DNA of 64,000 nt from assembly GCA_031272365.1 (NCBI GenBank), contig JAISTX010000066.1, positions 1 through 64,000 of the forward strand, given 5' to 3'. A program made the translations under genes and the position numbers. Shown here piece by piece: positions 27,039 through 35,200 of this stretch. This DNA comes from Eubacteriales Family XIII. Incertae Sedis bacterium. GTDB taxonomy: Bacteria; Bacillota; Clostridia; Peptostreptococcales; Anaerovoracaceae. The notes below the pieces were generated by a model that saw only the letters and a program-made list of their open reading frames with translations, ran no database searches and had not been told where the DNA came from. Every line of letters begins with the position of its first letter. Within the stretch, counting starts at the first letter, position 1.

Positions 27039-28328
27039 ATGAAAACGGAGCGATCAAAGCGCAAGCCTATACGGATTCCGGAATTTGATTATTCGCAAAA
27101 CGGATCCTATTTCATCACGATATGCACAAAGGATCAGGAATGCTTTTTCGGACAAATCACAGGGTCGGATGGCACCCGTCCCGCCGTAGGGGCGGATGGC
27201 AATCCGCCCGAAGGCAATCCGCCCGCCCATACAGTGCTGTCCACTTGTGGTGAGATCGTAAAACAGGAAATCGAACGGTTGCCGGAAATACGCAAGGAAA
27301 TACGCGTGGAAAAATACGTTATCATGCCGAACCACATACATATGATCGTGTCAATCGTGGGGGGTGATGGCGATTGCCCCGTGAATGGTCAATCGGGTTG
27401 GCGGGCGGATTGCCATCCGCCCCTACGGCAGGGGGATGGTCATCGGCGGGCGGATTGCCAGCCGCCCCTACGGCGGTCGATACCGAATATGGTGCAGGGG
27501 TTGAAGGGGGCGGTAACGCGGCGTATGGGGTTTTCGGTGTGGCAGCGGTCGTTTTACGATCATGTGATCCGCGATGAGAAGGATTTTTTGCGCATATGGG
27601 CGTATATTGAAAATAATCCGTTGAAGTGGGAGTTGGATGAGTATTTTCGGCGGGGGGAGTGCCATCCGGGTTTGCGGGCGGAGTGCCATCCGCCCCTACG
27701 GCAAGGGGGGTGCCATCCGGATGTGCGATGGATGCGGAAGGTTGGGATTACTGGCGGGATTGGGGCCGGGAAGTCGGAGGTCACGGACTATCTGCTTGCG
27801 CGGGGGTATACTGTCGTGGATGCGGACGAGCTCGCGCGGGAGGCTACGGCGCCGGGGCAGCCTGCGCTACGGGAGATCCGCGCGGCGTTCGGGGACGGCG
27901 TGTTTGTGCCGAAGCCGGAAGCCGGCGCGCCGGATGTGCTTGACCGGAAGGCGCTCGCCGAAGTCGTCTTCGCGGACGCGGACGCCCGCGCCCGGCTTGA
28001 AGCCATCGTCCACCGCGAAGTCGAACAGCGCATCCGCGAGGCCGACTACGGCGGCCAGAAGCTCGTCTTTTTCTCGATCCCCTTGCTGTTCGAAACGCAG
28101 TCCGAAAACGAGTACGACGAGGTTTGGCTCGTCACGGCAGACGAAGACATCCGCATCGAACGGGCCTGCGCCCGCGACGGCGAGAGCCCGGAAGCCATCC
28201 GGTCTCGCATCAAGGCCCAAATGCCGGAATCCGAGAAACGAGCGCGAGCCGATATCATTATCGAAAACAACGGTTCAATAGCGGATCTCAAAAATCAAAT
28301 AGAGTCCATCCTCAGCACCCATCAATAA
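27039..28328 (+). CDS. coaE: RAYT transposase / dephospho-CoA kinase fused ORF
   Basis: One open frame of 429 codons joins two proteins. Residues 1-205 are a REP-associated tyrosine transposase; residues 232-429 are a complete CoaE. The CoaE part phosphorylates dephospho-CoA, the last step of CoA synthesis: P-loop GITGGIGAGKS (237-247), VVDADELAREA and ERACARDGES. CoaE's natural N-terminus MRKVGITGG is an in-frame ATG at 27732. It has no Shine-Dalgarno; the bases before it are a REP half-site. CoaE is therefore made either as a fusion or by re-initiation. The join (residues about 206-230, ECHPPLRQGGCHPDV) is REP-encoded. In other bacteria coaE often follows polA directly, which suggests that the transposase gene inserted between them. 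Confidence 0.85.
   Translation: MKTERSKRKPIRIPEFDYSQNGSYFITICTKDQECFFGQITGSDGTRPAVGADGNPPEGNPPAHTVLSTCGEIVKQEIERLPEIRKEIRVEKYVIMPNHIHMIVSIVGGDGDCPVNGQSGWRADCHPPLRQGDGHRRADCQPPLRRSIPNMVQGLKGAVTRRMGFSVWQRSFYDHVIRDEKDFLRIWAYIENNPLKWELDEYFRRGECHPGLRAECHPPLRQGGCHPDVRWMRKVGITGGIGAGKSEVTDYLLARGYTVVDADELAREATAPGQPALREIRAAFGDGVFVPKPEAGAPDVLDRKALAEVVFADADARARLEAIVHREVEQRIREADYGGQKLVFFSIPLLFETQSENEYDEVWLVTADEDIRIERACARDGESPEAIRSRIKAQMPESEKRARADIIIENNGSIADLKNQIESILSTHQ
27186..27209 (+). repeat. REP element 1 (within RAYT ORF)
   Basis: GTAG followed by the stem GGGCGGAT / ATCCGCCC with a four-base loop. A further half-copy (GGCAATCCGCCC) follows at once. A GTAG foot plus hairpin is the typical RAYT substrate. 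Confidence 0.75.
27403..27426 (-). repeat. REP element 2 (within RAYT ORF)
   Basis: Inverted copy: GGGCGGAT-TGCC-ATCCGCCC followed by CTAC. It is the exact complement of element 1. Confidence 0.75.
27448..27471 (-). repeat. REP element 3 (within RAYT ORF)
   Basis: Same orientation as element 2 and 21 bp after it. One stem mismatch (GGGCGGAT-TGCC-AGCCGCCC), then CTAC. Confidence 0.72.
27676..27699 (-). repeat. REP element 4 (RAYT-CoaE junction)
   Basis: GGGCGGAG-TGCC-ATCCGCCC followed by CTAC, with further half-copies (GTGCCATCCGG) on both sides. It encodes the linker between RAYT and CoaE. Confidence 0.72.
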
Positions 28329-28344
28329 TTCTCAATTCTCAATT
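28328..28344 (-). repeat. GAGAATT heptanucleotide repeat after nrdJ
   Basis: On the minus strand, AATTGAGAATTGAGAATT directly follows the nrdJ stop codon. It fills the whole gap between the convergent coaE and nrdJ stops. Confidence 0.75.
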
Positions 28345-30702
28345 CTAACGCACCGGGCAAACGCCACCCTCACAGCCATCATTGCCGATATCGAGCTCCG
28401 TCTCTTCCTTTTCGTATTTCGAGATCAGCGACGGGATGAAGGGCTTCATGGCCGCGCGGCGCTGCTCGTACTCCTCGGCCGTGATCTCCTCATAGGGCAT
28501 CAGGTCGTAAAACGAGTCGTCGAGCGAGAGGAAGGTCACGCCGAGGACGTCGTCCCAGTTGTCCCAGACCCACTGCTCGACGGCTTCCCACTCGCCCTCG
28601 CGCACGTGCACCGTGATCGAGCAGTTGTGGTCGACGTAGTGCTCCATGAACATCTTGTAGATCTCGAGCTGCTCGACGGCCGAGACCTGCGCCTTGATCT
28701 TGCCCTCCGGCGCTTTCACGGGGAATTCGACGACCTTGACGGTCGCGGTCGCCTTGTGCTGGCCGACCTCGGGGTAGACCGGGTAGCCGAGATCCTCGCA
28801 GACCTTCGCGAGCGGGTCCTGCGCCGAGATGCGGATGCGCCGCACGTAGTAGGGCGCGTGCGAGAAGTGCACGCCGGAGGACACGACCGGCAAAAGCGAC
28901 AGCGTGCCCTCGGGCTTCACAGTCGTCACGAGCAGCGGCTCGGGCAGGCCGAGCTCGGCCGCGTACTCGCGCGCCGCCTTGTGCGCCGCCTCGCGCAGAT
29001 CCTCCAGCAGCTGCTCCTGCGCCGCCTGGTCCAGCCCCACCGCGTTCACCATGTCCTGCCAGCCCGTCAGCGAGCAGCCTACCAGCCGGTCGCGGTGCTG
29101 CACCGCGTTCCACTCGGGGATCTCCAGCTCCGTGCACGTCATGCGGTAGCCCGCGCGCGCGGACAGGCGCTGCGCCGCGAGCAGCCCGGCGCGGTCGAGC
29201 GCGCCGTCCGCGCCGACGAAGGCCATCACGTTGACCGTCGTCAGGTTGCACAGCCCCTTGCTGTCCAGAAGGATCTCCGCGCACGGGTTGACGCCGCAGA
29301 AATTGGGGCGGCGCTTCTTGCCGGCCTCCTCGTTGACCCAGCCCGGCTCGCCGCTGTAGCGCATCTGCTGGAAATGCCGGTTGAGGAAGGCGCGGTCGGG
29401 TTTGTGCGCATAATAGATCGAGTTGTTGCTCATCATGCGGTGGCTGAGCTCTGGGTCGATGACCCATTGCTCGTCGACCTTCTTGTACAGCTCGCTCTTG
29501 GCCGCGATCGTCTCCTCGTCGTCCTGGTCGACGAGGCAGATCTCCGCCGTGCGCCGCACGCCGCCGACGACGACGTTCTCGCCGACGATGTTGGCCAGGT
29601 CGAGGCAGTCGATCGGCTGCAGCTTGATCTTGTCCGCCGAGGCCTGCCGCGTCTGCGCCTTCTCGAAGACGCGCACGATCTTCTGGAACATGTTCTTCAT
29701 GCTCTGGTGCCCCGAGGCCGTGCCGCCGAACGTGGCCAGCCGGTCGCCCTTCGGGCGCACGTGGTCGTAGTTGAGGATGACGGTCGTGATCTTGCGGTAT
29801 TCCGCCGACCAGAAGACGCGGAAGAAATAATCAAGCGACTGCACCCACCCCTCCTTGCTGTCGCCAATCGTAATCTTGACCGTGTCGCCGTGCGTGAACT
29901 CCAGAGAGGTCGAGTCCTGCCGGAGCGTGCGCAAGATCGGCGTGTAGCTCTCGTGGATCACCTCGACGCCGGGGCGGATCGGCGGCAGCTTCTCGACATC
30001 GCTCTTCAGCACGCGCACGCCGACGCCCGCGCCGACCATGAGCAGGTAGAAGATGTCGCGGTAGGCCGCGAAGCTGTCGATGACCTGGAAGGCGCAGTTG
30101 AAGTTTGCCATCGGGTAGTACTTCGACACGTCCGTGCTGCCGACCCAGAAGGTGCGCCCGGACAGGAACTGCTTCAGCGAGAAGATGTTTTCGTACAGCT
30201 GCTCCGCCTCCGCCTTGCTCGTCGGCACGAGCGAGCAGTTGTACTCGACCGCGCGCCGCACCGTCTCCCACCAGTATTCGCGGCGCTTCTCCTCGGGCAT
30301 CCAGCGCGAGTAGGTGCGGTAGTAGACGAACGAGCCGAGCTGGTTCATCGGGGAGGGCAGGTGCTTGTAGTGGCTCACGAACTCCTCGGACAGGATGCGC
30401 CCGTCGCGCCGTTTGCGCGCGTCCCTGGTCTTGTCGCGCTCGTACCGGTAGATGATGAATTTTTTCGCGGCCTGCTTGCAGCCGTTCTCCATGAGGAAGT
30501 CCTCGACGAGGTCCTGGATGTCCTCGACGTTGACGTCGCGCGGGCTGCGCTCGACCTGCTCGCCGACCTGCCGCGCGATGTCCGCCGCGAGCTGCCGGTC
30601 GACGCCCTGCGTCGTCTCCAGCATCGCGTTCTCGATGGCGGTCAGAATCTTCGCGCCGCTGTATTCCACCAAGGTGCCGTCACGCTTGACTACTTTCTTC
30701 AT
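28345..30702 (-). CDS. nrdJ: Adenosylcobalamin-dependent ribonucleoside-triphosphate reductase (class II, RTPR type)
   Basis: Makes deoxynucleotides with a B12 radical, independent of oxygen. The 785 residues start with an ATP-cone (KVVKRDGTLVEYSGAKI, residues 2-90), an allosteric domain absent from the well-known Lactobacillus RTPR. The reductase part has WMPEEKRREYWWETV, NFNCAFQVID (first active-site Cys), NPCAEILLDSKG (radical Cys and Glu) and a C-terminal CEGGVCPVR Cys pair for re-reduction. RBS AAGGATAA. No cobalamin riboswitch is visible upstream, but two NrdR-like boxes are. It is convergent with coaE. Confidence 0.93.
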   Translation of the reverse strand: MKKVVKRDGTLVEYSGAKILTAIENAMLETTQGVDRQLAADIARQVGEQVERSPRDVNVEDIQDLVEDFLMENGCKQAAKKFIIYRYERDKTRDARKRRDGRILSEEFVSHYKHLPSPMNQLGSFVYYRTYSRWMPEEKRREYWWETVRRAVEYNCSLVPTSKAEAEQLYENIFSLKQFLSGRTFWVGSTDVSKYYPMANFNCAFQVIDSFAAYRDIFYLLMVGAGVGVRVLKSDVEKLPPIRPGVEVIHESYTPILRTLRQDSTSLEFTHGDTVKITIGDSKEGWVQSLDYFFRVFWSAEYRKITTVILNYDHVRPKGDRLATFGGTASGHQSMKNMFQKIVRVFEKAQTRQASADKIKLQPIDCLDLANIVGENVVVGGVRRTAEICLVDQDDEETIAAKSELYKKVDEQWVIDPELSHRMMSNNSIYYAHKPDRAFLNRHFQQMRYSGEPGWVNEEAGKKRRPNFCGVNPCAEILLDSKGLCNLTTVNVMAFVGADGALDRAGLLAAQRLSARAGYRMTCTELEIPEWNAVQHRDRLVGCSLTGWQDMVNAVGLDQAAQEQLLEDLREAAHKAAREYAAELGLPEPLLVTTVKPEGTLSLLPVVSSGVHFSHAPYYVRRIRISAQDPLAKVCEDLGYPVYPEVGQHKATATVKVVEFPVKAPEGKIKAQVSAVEQLEIYKMFMEHYVDHNCSITVHVREGEWEAVEQWVWDNWDDVLGVTFLSLDDSFYDLMPYEEITAEEYEQRRAAMKPFIPSLISKYEKEETELDIGNDGCEGGVCPVR

Positions 30703-30732
30703 TTATCCTTACCTCATATTCCATGCGAGAGG

Positions 30733-30780
30733 GTACAACGTATTGTGCTCCTGAACGAAACGAAACACATTATATAGTAG
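30733..30780 (-). promoter_or_regulatory. Two NrdR-like boxes upstream of nrdJ
   Basis: GTACAACGTATTGTGC (30733-30748) and ACACATTATATAGTAG (30765-30780) match the NrdR box ACACWATATATWGTGT at about 11-12 of 16 positions. They are 16 bp apart, so their centres are 32 bp or three helical turns apart, the spacing known for tandem NrdR sites. The upstream box covers the -10 of the nrdJ promoter. Confidence 0.65.
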
Positions 30781-30797
30781 CTCCGGCGTCAGTTCAA
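30769..30797 (-). promoter_or_regulatory. nrdJ promoter
   Basis: On the minus strand TTGAAC (30792-30797) and TATAAT (30769-30774) are 17 bp apart. The predicted start near 30762 lies between the two NrdR-like boxes. Confidence 0.75.
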
Positions 30798-30914
30798 TAC
30801 GTGGAACGTAGAATTTTAATGAATTTTTCTTCATAAAAAGAGGAGTGTTTCAATCCACATAAACGGGGTATGAGTAGGGTAGCGCACACAGCGCAGGAAA
30901 GGCGGAGATTTTCA

Positions 30915-31625
30915 ATGATACGTTACATCGACCACACGAAAATGGGGCGCGGGCAGCACGGATGGCTGGACAGCCACTTCCACTTCTCGTTCGCGGAGTA
31001 TTTCAACCCGGACAACATCCAGTTCGGCGACCTGCGCGTCATCAACGACGACATGGTCATGCCGGGCACGGGGTTCCCGACCCACCCGCACCGCGATATG
31101 GAGATCCTCTCGTACGTCGTCTCGGGCGCGCTGACGCACGGCGACAGCATGGGCAACGAGCAGACGCTCACGCGCGGCCAGGTGCAGTATATGAGCGCGG
31201 GCACGGGCGTGACGCACAGCGAGTTCAACCTCGGCAGCGAGGTGCTGCGCTTCCTGCAGATCTGGATCCTGCCGGACGCGGCGGGCTACGAGCCGAACTA
31301 CGGCGACTACCGCTTCGCGTTCGAGGACCGCGTCGGCAAATGGCTGCCGATCGCGACGTCGGTGGGGAATGAGAAAAGCGAAGCGCCGATCCGCATCCAC
31401 CAGGACATGAACGTGTTCGCGACGGTGGTGCGCGCGGGCGGCGAGGAAAGCTTCGCGGTAGGAGAGGGGCGGCAGGCCTATATGGTGCTCATCGAGGGTG
31501 AGGCCGAGGTGAACGGCGTGAAGCTGGGGGCGCGCGACGCGCTCGAGATCACCGAGGAGGACATCACGATCCACGCCGGCAAGGACGCCCACGTACTCAT
31601 CCTCGAGATGCAAAAGCAGGCGTAA
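30915..31625 (+). CDS. Pirin family protein
   Basis: A 236-residue bicupin. The start at 30915 (MIRYIDHTKMG) has GGCGGAGA upstream and is preferred to the track's 30870. The pirin metal site is visible: FPTHPHRDMEIL (His ligands), SAGTGVTHSEFN with the third His and a Glu. Family members include quercetinase-like enzymes and regulators, and the role here is not predictable. It is a single gene, divergent from nrdJ, followed by the 61-bp palindromic element. Confidence 0.93.
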   Translation: MIRYIDHTKMGRGQHGWLDSHFHFSFAEYFNPDNIQFGDLRVINDDMVMPGTGFPTHPHRDMEILSYVVSGALTHGDSMGNEQTLTRGQVQYMSAGTGVTHSEFNLGSEVLRFLQIWILPDAAGYEPNYGDYRFAFEDRVGKWLPIATSVGNEKSEAPIRIHQDMNVFATVVRAGGEESFAVGEGRQAYMVLIEGEAEVNGVKLGARDALEITEEDITIHAGKDAHVLILEMQKQA

Positions 31626-31653
31626 CTTTATTATTCAATAGCAGGCAACTGGC

Positions 31654-31714
31654 GGAACAGGTTGCGATTTGGTCAAAAAACGGGCGGTTTTCTTGCCAAA
31701 TTGCAACCTGTTCC
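31654..31714. repeat. 61-bp imperfect palindromic element, copy 2
   Basis: It begins GGAACAGGTTGCGATTTGG and ends with the near-complement CCAAATTGCAACCTGTTCC around an A/T-rich centre. Flanking GGCAAC/GTTGCC extend the pairing. It is the same length as copy 1 at 16627-16687 and lies 28 bp after the pirin stop. Confidence 0.75.
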
Positions 31715-31757
31715 GTGTGTTGCCAGTTTTGTCGCTGGCCACGCCGGCTTCTCTCTG

Positions 31758-31766
31758 TGGTAGAAT
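31758..31766 (+). promoter_or_regulatory. Extended -10 promoter before the DUF4132 gene pair
   Basis: TGG-TAGAAT preceded by TG. The same string TGTGGTAGAATT occurs upstream of iorA. No convincing -35. Leader of about 43 nt to the ATG at 31816. Confidence 0.45.
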
Positions 31767-31815
31767 TGCATCAGGCATTGTCGTGGAAGGCGGCGCGAGG
31801 GCGCGGGGAGAGCGG

Positions 31816-32232
31816 ATGGAGATCAAAATACGCGCGAAGGCGGCCGGGAGCAGACGCCCGGCGATCGAGCTCAAATCTTTTGAAATAACGGACGGCCTGC
31901 GGACGTCGGACGCGCTCGTCGAGGACGTCGTGCGCCGGAATGTGCGCGCCTACAACGCAGCGGATGTGGACGCGCCGCTGCTCCGGTGGCTCGCGCCCGG
32001 CGAGATCGAGGACGGGGCGGCGCTCGGCAAGGTCGGGTTCGGCGACCGGAAAAACGAGCGGCAGCAGGACGAGGACGAGGCGGTCGGCGTCGCGCTGCAG
32101 GCGTACCGGGACGGGCTGTTCAAGCTGCTGGTCGGCGAGGACGATGTGGAGAGCGGGGCGGAGGTGCGGCTCGAGGAGGGGGCGGTGGTGACCTTCCTCC
32201 GGCTCGTGCTGCTCGCGGGGAGGATGTGGTGA
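31816..32232 (+). CDS. Hypothetical protein paired with the DUF4132 protein
   Basis: I do not recognise this 138-residue protein. The ATG at 31816 follows GGGGAGAG; the track start at 31669 lies in the palindromic repeat. The product is charged, with a beta-rich start (MEIKIRAKAAG), an acidic middle (ERQQDEDEAVG) and a hydrophobic end. There are no Cys motifs, membrane helices or signal peptide. Its stop overlaps the ATG of the giant DUF5724/DUF4132 gene (TGATG), so the two are almost certainly co-translated and probably work together. Confidence 0.75.
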   Translation: MEIKIRAKAAGSRRPAIELKSFEITDGLRTSDALVEDVVRRNVRAYNAADVDAPLLRWLAPGEIEDGAALGKVGFGDRKNERQQDEDEAVGVALQAYRDGLFKLLVGEDDVESGAEVRLEEGAVVTFLRLVLLAGRMW

Positions 32233-35200
32233 TGAAGGGCATTTTCGGGAAGAAACGGGGCGGCGGCGAGCTCGCGGCGCTGGTCGAAACGGTGGCGAAG
32301 GAGGGCGCGCGCAACGCGGAATCCCTGAACGCGCTCATGGCTGCGCTGTTTGGGAAGGGGGGGCGGACGCTGGAGCAGATCTGGGAAGAAGACCTCCGGG
32401 CGCCGGTCGGACGGTTGGCCGGCGCAGCCCTGGCCGAAAAGACCGGCAAGGTCATGAAGCGGATGACGATGCACGCTGCGTCCCTGTCCGTTCATCGGCG
32501 CAGCTTCCGAAGCCAGGACGCCAACTTTTACGTGATGCAGGTCCGCATGCTGCTCGGCGTCGTCTTCGGCTATGGCAGGCTGTGGGCCGGCGGCCGGACG
32601 CCGGCCGACTATCTCGGTGCGGCATCCTGCCCGGAGGCGGCGGCGGAGCAGGATCGGAAGCAGCTGATGCAAAGCCCCATCCTGGGCTCCTTCCTGGCAC
32701 TGGAGATCGACGAGGGCAATGCGGCCGTGATGGAGAAGATCGAAGACGCCGCGCTAGGCGACAACAATGTGGTGCTGTTTTCCTATCCGATCATCCACGC
32801 GATCGTCAAGAGCTCGGATCCGAAGATGCATGAATTGCTGATGCAGATGCTGCTCGCGGCGCGGCTGCAGGAAGGGCTCCGCCAGGCTATCCTCGAAAAC
32901 GCGGACGCCGGGACGCTGGACTGCTTCAGGAAAATCGTACGCTGCGTGCTGGAAAACGACCTGCTGCGTTACTCGGCGGCCATGCGCGCCGCGATGACCT
33001 GGTTTGGGATCGGCTATAGCGCTGCGGACCGGCGGCAGGTGGAGAAGCTCGCCACGCTCGGCTTGGCGTGCCTCGAGGACGCGGGGGTGCGGGCGCGGCT
33101 GCTGGAAAGCAGGGATACGCTTGAATTTTACGCGGCGCTCTGGGCGACGGCCACGAACGAGGGCGCGGATGTGGCGGGCGCGATTCGAAAGGCTATGGCG
33201 TCGGGCGACAAACTGCGGCAGATGGTGGCGCTGGAATTTGCCGAGCGCATCGAGAACCCGGTATTCCGGACGCAGCTGGCACATGAATTCCTGCCGGGCT
33301 GCGACGCGGACCTGCTTGCGTTTGTGCTGCCGAACCTTGTGTATGCGGGATACCGCTACTATGCATCCCCCCGCGGGAGGGCTGACTGGTCGCCGGAAGT
33401 TTGGAAAGAAGAGCTCAGGGCCGGAAAGGGCGCCTGGGCGGGCAACCGGGTGCTTGGTTTCATGGAGGAGGGGCGCCGGGCGCAGGTGTTCGACATGCTT
33501 GCGGCCATGCTGGCCAAATTGCCAAAGGGCGGCCACCGGGTGAAAGGCAGCCCCTTCCCATGGACGGAAAAGGAGGCGACGCGCGAGGCCGTCGTGGCAA
33601 GGCTGAACGCGCTCGCCGCCTTCGGGATCGGCAGGGATCCGGCGGAAGCCTTCATGGACTTGGCGGATTACCTGGACGCGGGCGCGAAAGAAACGACCCT
33701 GTTGGCTTGGATGGAGATCCCGAAAAACAGCCGGGAGAAAGGGTTCCTTTCGGATTGCCTTTCGGACAAATCCATATCCGTGCGCGAAACGGCGCTCGAT
33801 GTCTACAAGCGGATGGAACTGGGCGACGGGGACATACGGAAGCTCTCCGCGCTGCTCGCGCTCAAGTCGCCAGGGGTGCGCCGCCGCGTTGTGGATATCC
33901 TTTTGTCGCTCTACACGCCGAAGGCGATGGAGGCGGCCGGCCGGCTGCTTGCGGAGCAGAATGCGAACAGCCGGTGCGGGGGGCTGGACGTCCTGACGCA
34001 GCTCGTCCGGCAGGGGCGTGCGGACGCGGCAGGCGCTTTGGCGGCGCTGGAGCGTCTGCCCGGTGCGGTCACGCCGGAGGAGGAGGTCTTGGTCGGTGAA
34101 GTGCGCGCCTTGCTCGGGGCCTGTGCCGGCGATGGGCAGCAGGAGGCTGCCCCTGATTCCGCTTCCGGCGGGGCGTACACCCTTGACAACGGGCTCGGCG
34201 GCCTGTGGGATCCGGGCTATGCGCCAGCGTTTGACGAAAGCGGAATCCCGCCCATCCTCCCCGCCGAAGAATGCGCTTCCATGTTTGATTTTGACGAGCG
34301 GCGCGTGCTCGCCATCTGGGGCGACCTGCTGGAGCGGATTGCGGCGCACCGCGATTTTGCGTATGTGGTGACCTACCGCAGCGGGCGGCGCGAGGACCGC
34401 GTGTTTGGGGCCGGCGGGGCAAGCGGGCTGGGCATGGATCCGATCGTCCTGGATTGGGGCAAGGCGGAAATCTACGCGGCGGACAACATCGTGCTCGCGG
34501 ATGTGTGGCGGGACTGGATGGATAGTAACCGCGCCACGGCGCGGGACTTGTCCCTGCTGCGCTTCTTGGATGCCGTCCGGCCGAGCGGGAAGCCGTTCTA
34601 CGATTTCCTGGGCCGCCGGGACAATGCCGCCTGGCTGACGGAAGGGGCGTGCCGCTTTTGCGAGGAGGTTTTCAGCGCGGGCCGCGTAAGGCAGCTCCTG
34701 GGCAAAATGAGCGCGCTTCCTCAGGCGGCGTATCTGGGGCTTGGCTTTGAAGTCACGCGGGCGGTCTTTCAGGCGATGCTGCCGGCCGAGGCGCGTTTTG
34801 CGCCCGCGTACACGGATTTGCAGCGCGTATTCGCCAGCCGCTCTTCGGGGTTTTGGTCCGAAATGATTATGAAAGAACCCGAACAGCAAGGCCAGAATGC
34901 TTACCATGTGAACAGCCCCCTCTACAAGAAGACGATGGCGGAGCTGCCGGAGATCGCCCACCTGCTCCGCGTCCTCATGCAGGCGTCGCAGGAAAACGAC
35001 ACGCTGTTCACGGGCTTCCTGGCGGCGGACTACCGGTTTGGGCAGCTGAAGGGGGAGGAGGGGGCAGGCAAGAGCGCGTATGAGGCATGGCGCAAGCATA
35101 CCCCCCGCACGATCCTGCGCACGAAATGGGATGTCTGCCGCGCCGTGATGGCGGGCTTGCTGCAAAAGGACGAGCTGTACCGCGCCATCGTGGAGGAAGA

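Larger units (their letters stand above)
27039..27731 (+). mobile_element. REP-associated tyrosine transposase (RAYT, Y1_Tnp type)
   Basis: RAYTs are domesticated relatives of IS200/IS605 transposases that mobilise REP hairpins. Visible here: start RKPIRIPEFDYSQNGSYFIT, HUH motif PNHIH (residues 97-101), and the C-terminal WQRSFYDHVIRDE plus YIENNPLKW block with the presumed catalytic Tyr 189. The active site looks intact. REP hairpins interrupt the coding region after residue 46 and between residues about 118 and 146 without breaking the frame. Confidence 0.85.

Noticed and set aside
30847-30858. GTTTCAATCCAC, resembling the start of a CRISPR repeat
   Set aside because: Only a single occurrence; no repeat-spacer array and no cas genes in the window.
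30703-30914. Cobalamin riboswitch upstream of the B12-dependent nrdJ
   Set aside because: The leader is only about 60 nt by the predicted promoter and shows no B12-box-like sequence; NrdR-like boxes explain regulation better.
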